Part shown: one piece after another, positions 1-6,239 of the stretch
Layout: each line of letters starts with the position of its first letter
Numbering within the stretch: the stretch's first letter is position 1
NCBI GenBank assembly: GCA_910579455.1
Contig: CAJTUT010000008.1
Coordinates: 1 to 44,834 of the forward strand
Source of the DNA: an uncultured Bacilli bacterium
GTDB lineage: Bacteria; Bacillota_I; Bacilli_A; RF39; UBA660
Length of the DNA: 44,834 nucleotides
Reading direction: 5' to 3'
Notes under the pieces: generated by a model
Seen by the model: only the letters and a program-made list of their open reading frames with translations
Told to the model about the DNA's origin: nothing
The model's database searches: none
Program-made: the position numbers and the translations under genes

Positions 1-75
1 CTATTGTCAAAAGTTTTCTCGGCATAAACTACCTTTATAGACTATTCATTTTGTTGCACTTGACTTTTTAATTTA
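1..75 (-). mobile_element. possible IS30-like insertion sequence end, cut by window edge
   Basis: On the minus strand this edge reads AAGTGCAACA followed by ATGAATAGTCTATAA, an AAGG-type ribosome site and an ATG at position 25 that opens a frame starting MPRKLLTI and runs off the window. A matching arrangement (AAGTGCAACA, then ATGAATAATCTATAA) lies at the right edge of the window. Such a conserved end just before a transposase start is typical of IS30-like elements, but no transposase domain is visible, so this is inference. It lies where the recombinase promoter of element E would be expected by comparison with element C. Confidence 0.3.
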
Positions 76-157
76 TAATGGTAAGCAAACTTAAAAAAAT
101 CACTCGCAAACCCTTATAAATAAAGGCAAAAAATAAAATTTCAAAAAATTTGTTTTT

Positions 158-442
158 TTAGAGCATTTTTAAAATCAAAAATTTTATAGATTCAAGAGTA
201 ATAATCTCCAGACTATCTTTCAGATAGAAGTTATTATCATTGGGAGAAGATAGTAAAATTATACAAGATAAATCATTACTAATAATTATCTGATGTGGTT
301 CATTGATTGAAAGGTTAGTTTTATCAAAATGAATATTCTTACCATTTACAAATTCAATATGTAGTTTTGATATTTTAGGTATCTTTAATAGTTTTTCTTT
401 AACACATAAAGGAAATTCTAAAGGTTCTATGGTTATTTTCAT
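158..442 (-). CDS. att-proximal 94-aa conserved protein of element E
   Basis: Unrecognised 94-aa protein, nearly identical to the one at 13568-13852 in element C and in the same position, the first gene next to the attachment core. I start it at the ATG at 442, eight bases after AGGAGG; the TTG at 448 is only two bases from that site. Features shared with the more distant copies in elements A, B and D are an EPxxxII-like stretch in the middle and a hydrophobic C-terminal helix. No catalytic motif is visible. Its conserved place between att and the recombinase makes a directionality factor or a regulator of the recombinase plausible, which is inference. The recombinase of element E is outside the window or has been displaced by the IS-like sequence at the edge. 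Confidence 0.75.
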   Translation of the reverse strand: MKITIEPLEFPLCVKEKLLKIPKISKLHIEFVNGKNIHFDKTNLSINEPHQIIISNDLSCIILLSSPNDNNFYLKDSLEIITLESIKFLILKML

Positions 443-465
443 TTGCAAATCCTCCTTTCAAACAT

Positions 466-503
466 GAAAAAATCCCATATCAACGAGTGATATAGGATAT
501 TTT
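466..503 (-). terminator. leader hairpin terminator upstream of the element E small gene
   Basis: An 11-bp stem (472-482 with 488-498) with loop and six U on the minus strand, 15-20 nt before the Shine-Dalgarno site of the 94-aa gene. It also has a T-run on the plus side. The same hairpin lies at 13876-13912 in element C. Confidence 0.65.
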
Positions 504-508
504 TGTAA

Positions 509-532
509 TATAAAACTCACACGAGGTGTGAG
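509..532 (-). terminator. att-adjacent hairpin terminator of element E
   Basis: Perfect 7-bp stem CTCACAC/GTGTGAG (516-522 with 526-532), loop of three, followed by TTTTATATT on the minus strand. It lies about 12 nt outside the TGGAGC core, where it would stop transcripts entering from the tRNA side. Matching hairpins flank every core in the array. Confidence 0.6.
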
Positions 533-544
533 TAATTCTCTCAA

Positions 545-550
545 TGGAGC
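545..550. repeat. attachment core TGGAGC, junction of elements D and E
   Basis: One of five copies of TGGAGC, the complement of the tRNA-Gly 3' terminus. To the left is an end like that of element C. To the right (551-600) is an end almost identical to the one at 23646-23695 in element A. Confidence 0.8.
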
Positions 551-585
551 GAATCACATACAAGTTACGAACTTTGTTCTCTTTC
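551..585. promoter_or_regulatory. distal att arm of element D
   Basis: Nine bases after the core comes ACAAGTTACGAACT (560-573). It is the inverted counterpart of the AGTTCGTAAGTTGT motif that sits seven bases before the core at 6082. This is likely one half of the recombinase binding site, which is inference from symmetry. Confidence 0.5.
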
Positions 586-617
586 TGAAAATATTATATA
601 TTAATTGTTATTAAAAT

Positions 618-658
618 TCAATTGGAGTATGGAAAAAAATGCCTAAATATAGTATAAT
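618..658 (+). promoter_or_regulatory. shared cargo promoter, element D copy
   Basis: TCAAT at 618, five bases, TAT at 628, and the -10 box TATAAT at 653, exactly 35 nt from the start of TCAAT. The hexamer at -35 spacing is TGGAAA, far from TTGACA. The same layout precedes the cargo in elements A, B and C. Confidence 0.6.
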
Positions 659-688
659 GTATTTATCAATTTACAAGGAGGTTTTCAT

Positions 689-1432
689 GTGATTAAATTA
701 GAAAAATTTGTAAAAGAGGCAAAAGAGTTTGCCAAAAAAGACATTACAGCAAGTAATCCAGATTTTGTTGCGTGGAATAATTCTTTGATTAGGTTTATGG
801 AAAAGAATTACGGAAATAATTCTACTACAACTAAAAATTTTAAAAATAGATCTTATTCTTTAAGTGTATTTTTTCCAGGTACACCAACTGGCGATTTCAT
901 AGATGCATATAAAAAAGATATGCAAGTAACCTCAAAAGAGTTAGAAATATTATTAGAAGAGGAAAATGAAAATAGTAATTATAAATTAATGGAATTAGAA
1001 AAAAATAAAAACACTTCCTCCAAAAAAGTTTTTATTGTGCATGGTCGAGATGATAGTAAAAAATATGAATTGTCAGGATTTTTATATGAACAAGGGTTAG
1101 AACCTATAATTTTGCATGAGCAAGTAAATAATGGTCAAACTATTATTGAAAAAATTGAAAAAAATAGCGATGTAGGGTGTGCAATTATACTATTAACTCC
1201 AGATGATGAGGGAAAATTAAGAGATTCTGATTTACCATTAAAAACTAGAGCAAGACAAAATGTTATATTTGAAGCAGGGTATTTTATGGGAAAACTTGGC
1301 AGAAATAGGACTATCCTATTAAGCGGTGTAGAAGAAACTATGTCTGATATTGATGGTATTGTATATTTAAATATAAATAATTATAAATCAGATTTACTTA
1401 AAGAATTAAAGGAACTTAATCTAATAAAATAA
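689..1432 (+). CDS. TIR-like domain protein, probable NAD-cleaving defence effector
   Basis: A 247-aa protein whose C-terminal half (from about residue 112, KKVFIVHGRDD) matches the TIR-like family PF10137. That family occurs in bacterial defence effectors, including CBASS Cap12-type proteins. The signature RQNVIFEAGYFMG is present, with E195 as the likely catalytic glutamate. The N-terminal 105 residues are a helical region I do not recognise and probably sense the trigger. The start is GTG at 689, seven bases after AAGGAGG; the ATG two bases upstream runs straight into TGA. It is first in the cargo operon behind the shared promoter. A role as an NAD-degrading abortive-infection protein is inferred from the family. 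Confidence 0.8.
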   Translation: MIKLEKFVKEAKEFAKKDITASNPDFVAWNNSLIRFMEKNYGNNSTTTKNFKNRSYSLSVFFPGTPTGDFIDAYKKDMQVTSKELEILLEEENENSNYKLMELEKNKNTSSKKVFIVHGRDDSKKYELSGFLYEQGLEPIILHEQVNNGQTIIEKIEKNSDVGCAIILLTPDDEGKLRDSDLPLKTRARQNVIFEAGYFMGKLGRNRTILLSGVEETMSDIDGIVYLNINNYKSDLLKELKELNLIK

Positions 1433-1453
1433 TAAAGAAGGAGGAATCAAAAA

Positions 1454-1816
1454 ATGAAACAAAAATATGACATTTGGATAAAAGAGTTCATGGAATCTTG
1501 GAAAGAATTAGATTGGGAAAGAACATTAAAAACATTAGATAAAGAAATAAAATATTACGAAAATCCAATAGATGAACCTTGTAAAAATTTTGCTGAAGTA
1601 ACAAACCTATGGAATGTTGTTGCAGATAATCAAAAAGATATTGAATATAAATACCAAATTATTGCTTATAGTGAAGAAAATTGTATTGTAAATTGGCAAA
1701 TGACAAGAGTAATGACTAAAACTAATACTAAACAAGAAATAGATGGTATTTTTCAAATAGCTTTAAATGATGCTGGTAAATGTACTTTATTTAAACAATG
1801 GAGATTTACTAGATAA
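1454..1816 (+). CDS. NTF2/SnoaL-like protein
   Basis: A 120-aa protein with the pattern of the NTF2-like fold: an N-terminal helix (WIKEFMESWKELDWERTL), a KYYENP segment, then beta strands ending in QWRFTR. The fold serves as a small hydrolase, isomerase or binding domain, and substrate cannot be read from sequence. It has a strong AGGAGG site, lies 21 nt after the TIR-like gene and just before the SDR, so it is probably cotranscribed and may belong with the small-molecule enzymes that follow rather than with defence. Confidence 0.6.
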   Translation: MKQKYDIWIKEFMESWKELDWERTLKTLDKEIKYYENPIDEPCKNFAEVTNLWNVVADNQKDIEYKYQIIAYSEENCIVNWQMTRVMTKTNTKQEIDGIFQIALNDAGKCTLFKQWRFTR

Positions 1817-1833
1817 AGATTGGAGAAATGAAG

Positions 1834-2569
1834 ATGGAAAAGAAAGTAGTTCTTATAACAGGTGGGGCAAGTGGTATAGGTTTTGGAACAGTAGAATATC
1901 TATTAGAACAAGGTAATTATGAAATTATATCTTTTTCAAGAGGAGAGAAAAATATTGTATTAGCAAAAGAAAAATTAGGAAGTAATGCAGATAAAGTATT
2001 ATTCTTACAAGGAGATATTAGTAATGAAGAAGATTGCAAAAGATTATATACTGAAATTGATAATAGATTTTCAAAATTAGATGGCTTAGTTAATGCTGCT
2101 GGTATTATAAAATTAGGTGGTTTGGAATAATTCTATCAATATAAATCTAACGGGAATATTTTTATTGACTAAAGTATTATTACCACTATTAAAGAAGGGG
2201 AAAAATACCTCAGTTGTTAATATATCTTCTATGTCATCTGAAAGAGCAGGAGGATCTATTGCATATTGTGCAAGTAAAGCAGGAGTTGATATGCTTACTA
2301 AATATATGGGGCAAGAACTTGGAAAATATAATATCAGAGTTAATAGTGTGAATCCTGCAGCAGTATATACAAATATTTATGTAGCAAGTGGTGATTATAC
2401 ACAAGAAGGCTATGATAAGTGGTCAGAAGAAAAAGCACCATTATATCCACTAGGAAGAATTGGAAATGCAAAAAAAGATTTAGCTCCAACAATAGAATTT
2501 TTGTTATCAGATAAATCTTTATGGACAACAGGTGCAATATATTTAGTAGATGGTGGAAAGAGTATTTAA
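1834..2569 (+). pseudogene. short-chain dehydrogenase/reductase, broken by internal deletion and frameshift
   Basis: Two overlapping frames together make one SDR. The first half has the TGGASGIG cofactor loop and NAAG motif and runs to a stop at 2130. The second half resumes with WNNSININLTG and carries the NISS serine and the YCASK catalytic tyrosine and lysine. Compared with the family, roughly seven residues are missing between IIKLGG and WNNS, so a deletion of some twenty bases that is not a multiple of three is likely near 2118. I start at the ATG at 1834, eight bases from GGAG; the ATG at 1828 is too close. The protein is probably inactive unless the break is an assembly error. An intact SDR of the same class sits in element A. 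Confidence 0.75.
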
Positions 2570-2587
2570 AAATTAGGAGGAATGTAT

Positions 2588-2986
2588 ATGAAAATTGAAA
2601 ATATTAAGCCAGAAGGATATGTTATGAAAGGTGTTTATACACCTGCTAAAAAAATTGATTTAGGAGATTCTTATTTGATATTTGTTTCAGGGGTTCAAGC
2701 ACCAGCTGGAGAAATTAATGAAGTTATAACTGAAGATATAGCTGAACAAACAAAATTAGTATTTGAGGAAATTAACGATATTTTAAAACAAGCAGGAGCA
2801 ACTTTAGACGATGTTGTTAAAGCAGTTATATACTTAAAAAATATTGATGACTTTAAAATAGTATCTCCTATTAGAGCAGAATATTTTAAAAATTCAATGC
2901 CTGTCTCTACAATGGTAGAAGTTGGTGGATTTGTTAGGAATGGTTCAAAGATTGAAATAGAAGTTACTGCTATTATAGAAAAATAA
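2588..2986 (+). CDS. RidA/YjgF-family protein (non-canonical Rid)
   Basis: A 132-aa Rid-family protein with the usual trimer-forming pattern (LIFVSGVQAPAG, TKLVFEEINDILKQAGATLDDVVKAVIYL, EIEVTAII). Classic RidA imine deaminases have an arginine in the P-x-R segment before VEV; here the segment is PVSTMVEV, so the substrate arginine is absent and imine deamination is doubtful. I chose the ATG at 2588 because AGGAGG (2575-2580) is seven bases upstream; the ATG at 2582 is one base from it. It follows the broken SDR by about 18 nt and is the last cargo gene before the terminator. Confidence 0.8.
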   Translation: MKIENIKPEGYVMKGVYTPAKKIDLGDSYLIFVSGVQAPAGEINEVITEDIAEQTKLVFEEINDILKQAGATLDDVVKAVIYLKNIDDFKIVSPIRAEYFKNSMPVSTMVEVGGFVRNGSKIEIEVTAIIEK

Positions 2987-2987
2987 T

Positions 2988-3027
2988 GATAAAGACAATG
3001 CTAGTTGGCATTGTCTTTATCAATTTT
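2988..3027. terminator. bidirectional terminator at the end of element D cargo
   Basis: Perfect 14-bp stem (2988-3001 with 3008-3021) around AAAGACAATGC, six-base loop, AT-rich tails on both sides. It separates the rightward cargo from the leftward tnpV and recombinase genes. Related GACAATGC hairpins end the cargo of elements A and B. Confidence 0.8.
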
Positions 3028-3074
3028 AGTTAATTTTAGATAAGATTCTTCAATCTGTATAATCACTTTAAGGG

Positions 3075-3152
3075 TTTGGGATTTCTTATATAGCAGAAAA
3101 TGTTAGGAGTACATTTTCAGTGCTAGCTAAGACAAAAATTTCTATTTGTCTT
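3075..3152. other. oriT-like region of element D
   Basis: An 8-bp perfect inverted repeat GAAAATGT/ACATTTTC (3096-3103 with 3111-3118) with loop TAGGAGT, then AGTGCTAGC and a second hairpin AAGACA/TGTCTT (3129-3134 with 3147-3152). The order hairpin, GGAGT loop, TGCT-GC, hairpin is shared with 27221-27292 in element A and partly with 20627-20670 in element B, which has a relaxase. This is a likely transfer origin, unproven. Confidence 0.5.
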
Positions 3153-3160
3153 CACATGAC

Positions 3161-3508
3161 TTAATTATAAATGAGTTCATTTAAGACAATTTCTTCTGCC
3201 ATATTTTTATAATTATTCATTAGTTGTACCCATTCTAGCTGATTATTTTCTTTCTTTTTTTTAGTCAGTTTGTACTTCCTTTTATAACTTTCTATAAGAA
3301 AATTCACTTTATTTTCTGCTTCATTACTAACTGAAACAAGATGATTTGTTAGATTATCTTGCATAAGAAGTGTTGTATAAAGTCCTTTTTTATACTCTTT
3401 TAAATAATGTAATCGTAAATAACCATATTTGTTAATTACACCTTTTTGTTCATTTACTACTACATTTGGTAACAAATAATTACCAACTTTTATATAACTT
3501 AATTTCAT
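3161..3508 (-). CDS. tnpV: TnpV family protein, element D
   Basis: A 115-aa protein of the TnpV family (PF14198), named from transposon Tn4451 where it accompanies the TnpX recombinase. Typical features are MKLSYIKVGNYLLP at the start, YGYLRLHYLKEYKKGLYTTLLM, and the C-terminal LEWVQLMNNYKNMAEEIVLNELIY. The biochemical role is not established. Its start overlaps the stop of the preceding 82-aa gene (ATGA type), so the two are translationally coupled downstream of the recombinase. The copies in elements A and B are clear homologues. Confidence 0.85.
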   Translation of the reverse strand: MKLSYIKVGNYLLPNVVVNEQKGVINKYGYLRLHYLKEYKKGLYTTLLMQDNLTNHLVSVSNEAENKVNFLIESYKRKYKLTKKKKENNQLEWVQLMNNYKNMAEEIVLNELIYN

Positions 3509-3753
3509 TTTGATTTCTCCATTTCTTTATTTTTAGTATTTTTCTCATAAAAATCTACTGAATTTGTTCTATTGTTATATCTAAAATAGCCTATAGCATT
3601 ATTCTTATCAACAAGTTTTATAGTTAGTCTATCTAGTAGATATAAACTAATTTTATCAGTATCAAATTGTTGTTTTATATAATCTAGCACTTTAAATTGC
3701 TCTATAGTGTTAACTTGATTTTTAGTAATATTTTCTTTGTTAAGAAGTCGCAA
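3505..3753 (-). CDS. recombinase-linked small protein, element D (TTG start)
   Basis: An 82-aa protein of unknown function between the recombinase and tnpV. The homologue in element B starts with ATG at the equivalent codon (MQLLNKENI); here that codon is TTG at 3753, nine bases after GGAG, so I place the start there. It overlaps the 3' end of the recombinase gene by 14 nt, exactly as in B. The recognisable core is NQVNTIEQFKVL, then LYLLDRLTIKLVDKNNAIGYF. A third copy in element A is frameshifted. It may be a recombinase accessory factor, by position only. Confidence 0.7.
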   Translation of the reverse strand: MRLLNKENITKNQVNTIEQFKVLDYIKQQFDTDKISLYLLDRLTIKLVDKNNAIGYFRYNNRTNSVDFYEKNTKNKEMEKSK

Positions 3754-5536
3754 AGTTATCAACTCCTTTCGTTTTTGGTATGAATATTAAATTATCAACT
3801 ATTGTATTATTCTTAAAATATGGACGATAAATAATTCCATCAGTAAAAAAATGTTCTTTCATTTGTTCTTCGATTAATTGCAAATATTTCTCTGAATAAA
3901 GATTATTTTCTATTTTTTGATTAGAAATAATAAGATAGTCATTAGCAAGTTTTTCTAATTCTTTAGTAGTAACTAACTCTTTATATTTAATTCCAATATC
4001 ATTATTGTTTAAAATTTCATTTAAATATTCTAAATATTCATCACTATTTTTAGATATAAATTCATCAGTAAATTTAATATTTGTAATTTCTATATTGTAA
4101 TTATCATCTCTTTTTATTTCTAAAGAAGCAATAAGTCTAGCAATTAACTCTTGTTTTGCTTTTCTATTTAGACTTTCAAAAATAAATGTTAGTCTTAAAT
4201 GATTAGGGAAAATAACTCCATTATTTTCAATTTTGCAGTTTAATTTGTTTAATAATTCAAGAGTGTATTCTTTAAAATCATCATTTGGATCAAGAAGTTC
4301 TTTCTTCCTATTTAGTTTTTCAATTTGATTTTTTATAACTTCGTTTTTATGATTGATAGCATCTACATTTAAATTTGAAGTTAAATATAAGTCTACTAAC
4401 TTTTTTTCTTGTAGTTTTAGTTTCTCAATTGCTTTCTCAATGTCTTTAATATCTTTGCTTTTAGTAGAATTACAAACAATAATTTCATTATTCATATCAT
4501 ACATATATCTAGTGAGTTCATTTAAAACTCGTGATAGCTTTTTTTCAATTTTATCACTACTATAATGAAGTCCTTTTGATTTACAATTAGGATTTTTACA
4601 AGTTAAGTGATAGTAAACTTTTTCTTTTGGTGTATTACTATTCTTAAATGAATTTGTAGAAGATAAGATTTTATTACATTCAGGACATTTCACTATTCCA
4701 GTAAATAAATGTATATGCTCTCCATAATTAGAATGCTTATTTTTTTCTAAATTTTTTCTAGTTATATTCCATGTTTCCATATCAATAATAGGTTCACAAT
4801 AGTCTTTCACTCTTAAAATATCTTGTTGTTTTCGCTTATATTTACCATATTCAAATACACCTATATAAATAGAATTAGTAAGTATTTTATAAACTCTGTC
4901 GGCTCTCCATTTACCACTTTTTAAATAAGCATTATTATCTTTCATAATTGTAGCAATACCTCTAGTAGAGTTTCCTTCTTGGCATAATTTAAAGATTTCT
5001 TTTACCACTTGGGCTTCTATTGGCTCTATTTCTAAATGACCTGTATCTTTATTTCTAACATAGCCGAAAGGCGCTTTACTAGGGTGAACTTTCTCTAGTG
5101 CCATTTCTTCCATTGCTCTTTTTGTTCTTGCCCCAATTTCTTTTCTTTCTCGTTGTCCGAACACTAAATTCATACCAAAAATCATTTCACCATTAGCAGT
5201 AGATACATCATAAGGCTCGAGTATTAACTCGATCTTAACATCATGTTCTTCACAATAATTGAGTAACCAAAAGCCATCATAGTTATTTCTGGTAAGTCTA
5301 TCTACTTTAATAGCAATTAACTTATCGATCTTTTTAGATTTAATATCTGCAAGTAATCTTTGCATTTCTGGTCGCATTAAATCTTTTCCAGAATGACCTG
5401 CGTCATTATAAACATCAACAATACTATAATCGTTTTTCTCACAATATTCCTTAATCATACGAAGTTGTGAATCAATAGAATAATCATTATCTCTTTGGTC
5501 GTCGGTACTAACTCTTACATATACTGCACATCTCAT
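3740..5536 (-). CDS. large serine recombinase (TnpX-like integrase) of element D
   Basis: A 598-aa site-specific recombinase that should integrate and excise the element by double-strand cleavage with a serine-DNA link. The N-terminal resolvase domain has the nucleophile in YVRVSTDDQ (S10) and the DRLTRN motif. The recombinase domain (about 160-270) and a zinc ribbon (CPECNK then CKNPNCK, about 280-320) follow, then a coiled coil and a long C-terminal part. The first 330 residues are almost identical to the element A recombinase, while the C-terminal third has diverged. GTGAGGAG precedes the ATG and lies within the last of three upstream repeats. The 3' end overlaps the next gene by 14 nt. 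Confidence 0.95.
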   Translation of the reverse strand: MRCAVYVRVSTDDQRDNDYSIDSQLRMIKEYCEKNDYSIVDVYNDAGHSGKDLMRPEMQRLLADIKSKKIDKLIAIKVDRLTRNNYDGFWLLNYCEEHDVKIELILEPYDVSTANGEMIFGMNLVFGQRERKEIGARTKRAMEEMALEKVHPSKAPFGYVRNKDTGHLEIEPIEAQVVKEIFKLCQEGNSTRGIATIMKDNNAYLKSGKWRADRVYKILTNSIYIGVFEYGKYKRKQQDILRVKDYCEPIIDMETWNITRKNLEKNKHSNYGEHIHLFTGIVKCPECNKILSSTNSFKNSNTPKEKVYYHLTCKNPNCKSKGLHYSSDKIEKKLSRVLNELTRYMYDMNNEIIVCNSTKSKDIKDIEKAIEKLKLQEKKLVDLYLTSNLNVDAINHKNEVIKNQIEKLNRKKELLDPNDDFKEYTLELLNKLNCKIENNGVIFPNHLRLTFIFESLNRKAKQELIARLIASLEIKRDDNYNIEITNIKFTDEFISKNSDEYLEYLNEILNNNDIGIKYKELVTTKELEKLANDYLIISNQKIENNLYSEKYLQLIEEQMKEHFFTDGIIYRPYFKNNTIVDNLIFIPKTKGVDNFATS

Positions 5537-5547
5537 AAAATAATCAT

Positions 5548-5688
5548 CTCCTCACTTGTTTGGCATTTTGCAACCACTTTTGCAACCTAAAACAAAATTT
5601 CTTTCATATGTTTGGCAGTTTAAAATTGTTTTTTAAGGTTTAGAGAAGTATCTTTTTTAATTTCTTCTCATTTGTTTAGCCACTTAAA
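5548..5688 (-). repeat. three imperfect direct repeats before the element D recombinase
   Basis: On the minus strand three copies of a roughly 18-bp motif GCYAAACAWRTGARRAG occur, ending near 5548-5565, 5601-5618 and 5665-5683, with irregular spacing. The last copy includes the recombinase Shine-Dalgarno site (GTGAGGAG). Element A has three copies of a related motif at 29726-29848. They may be operators or translational control sites. Confidence 0.55.
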
Positions 5689-5704
5689 ATTGAAAAAACG
5701 AAGT

Positions 5705-5989
5705 CTAAACTTTAAACTTTTTTAAAATTTGTATAATTTCTGTGAGTGAGTATTTTTGATTATGTTCTTTGATATAAAATGGCTTATTAGAAATTTCATT
5801 TACTTTGTATTCAAGAATTGTAAGAGTAGTAGGATATGTAATTAGATATTCAGTTGGCTCTATAAACTTTAAATTAGTATGTAATAGATGCTTTGTTTTG
5901 CCTTTTTTTACTTTGTAAGAGTAATTCTTAATTATCTCCAAAATCTCATTATTTGGCTTTAATTCTTCAAGTGTTTTAAATTCTAACAT
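5705..5989 (-). CDS. att-proximal 94-aa conserved protein of element D
   Basis: Unrecognised 94-aa protein, close homologue of the one at 29873-30157 in element A and positional equivalent of those in B, C and E. I start it at the ATG at 5989; an upstream TTG is in frame but too near the ribosome site. Visible features are a basic segment KVKKGKTKHLLHTNL, then IEPTEYLITYPTTLTILEY and a C-terminal YSLTEIIQILKKFKV helix. It lies between the att core and the recombinase on the recombinase strand, and its AGAAGAA ribosome site is in one arm of a hairpin. It is a candidate recombination directionality factor or regulator, by position only. Confidence 0.75.
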   Translation of the reverse strand: MLEFKTLEELKPNNEILEIIKNYSYKVKKGKTKHLLHTNLKFIEPTEYLITYPTTLTILEYKVNEISNKPFYIKEHNQKYSLTEIIQILKKFKV

Positions 5990-5990
5990 C

Positions 5991-6021
5991 AAAAAAGTTC
6001 TTCTTTCTAAAACGAGAACTT
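5991..6021 (-). promoter_or_regulatory. hairpin covering the ribosome site of the element D 94-aa gene
   Basis: AAGTTCT (5995-6001) pairs with AGAACTT (6015-6021). On the minus strand the 3' arm contains the AGAAGAA ribosome site and is followed by UUUUUU and the ATG. It could act as an attenuator or a site-hiding structure, as in element A. Confidence 0.5.
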
Positions 6022-6035
6022 CAGTTATTTATATA

Positions 6036-6071
6036 AAATAAAAACTCACGAATCTTTTACAGTTCGTAAGT
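6036..6071 (-). terminator. att-adjacent hairpin terminator of element D
   Basis: An 11-bp imperfect stem (6044-6054 with 6061-6071) followed by TTTTTATTTT on the minus strand, ending 11 nt from the core at 6082. It is close kin of the terminator directly after the tRNA in element A, and its core-proximal arm is part of the presumed recombinase binding motif. Confidence 0.6.
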
Positions 6072-6081
6072 TGTTTTCAAA

Positions 6082-6087
6082 TGGAGC
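6082..6087. repeat. attachment core TGGAGC, junction of elements C and D
   Basis: Left flank is the recombinase-proximal end of element D. Right flank is the cargo end of element C, which starts AGTTGATAAT and has the palindrome-like AGGGTTTTAAACCT about 10 nt out. Confidence 0.8.
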
Positions 6088-6172
6088 AGTTGATAATAGG
6101 GTTTTAAACCTAAAATATTAAAAAATATCCCTCACTCATTAAATATGATTATATGATAATCACTAGGAAAAA

Positions 6173-6213
6173 TCAATAGCCGTATAGGAAATTTCTCTGA
6201 AATATAGTATAAT
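6173..6213 (+). promoter_or_regulatory. shared cargo promoter, element C copy
   Basis: TCAAT at 6173, five bases, TAT at 6183, then TAGGAA at the -35 position and TATAAT at 6208, with the 35-nt spacing seen in all four elements. The stretch from AAAATCAATA to TAGGAA is also shared with element B. Confidence 0.65.
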
Positions 6214-6239
6214 TTTATTGAAGTTAGGAGATGATTGCC

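Larger units (their letters stand above)
545..6087. mobile_element. integrative mobilizable element D (Tn4451/TnpX-like), about 5.5 kb
   Basis: Bounded by TGGAGC copies at 545 and 6082. Contents from the tRNA-proximal end: terminator hairpins, 94-aa gene, large serine recombinase, 82-aa gene, tnpV, oriT-like hairpin, shared terminator, then an opposite-strand cargo operon (TIR-like protein, NTF2-like protein, broken SDR, Rid protein). It has no relaxase or MobC of its own. Its ends and recombinase match element A, so A and D are sisters with different cargo. Confidence 0.8.

Noticed and set aside
62..82. Promoter formed by TTGACT and TATAAT at the left edge
   Set aside because: The boxes are about nine bases apart, far short of a working spacer.
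2117..2569. Second half of the SDR as a separate gene with a GTG start
   Set aside because: It has no ribosome site of its own and starts in mid-domain; together with 1834-2130 it makes one SDR.
4353..4565. Plus-strand frames opposite the recombinase genes
   Set aside because: Repetitive Phe/Ser/Leu composition typical of antisense shadows of AT-rich genes, with no ribosome site.
5548..5688. CRISPR-like array
   Set aside because: Only three imperfect copies with irregular spacing and no cas genes; the last copy is a gene's ribosome site.
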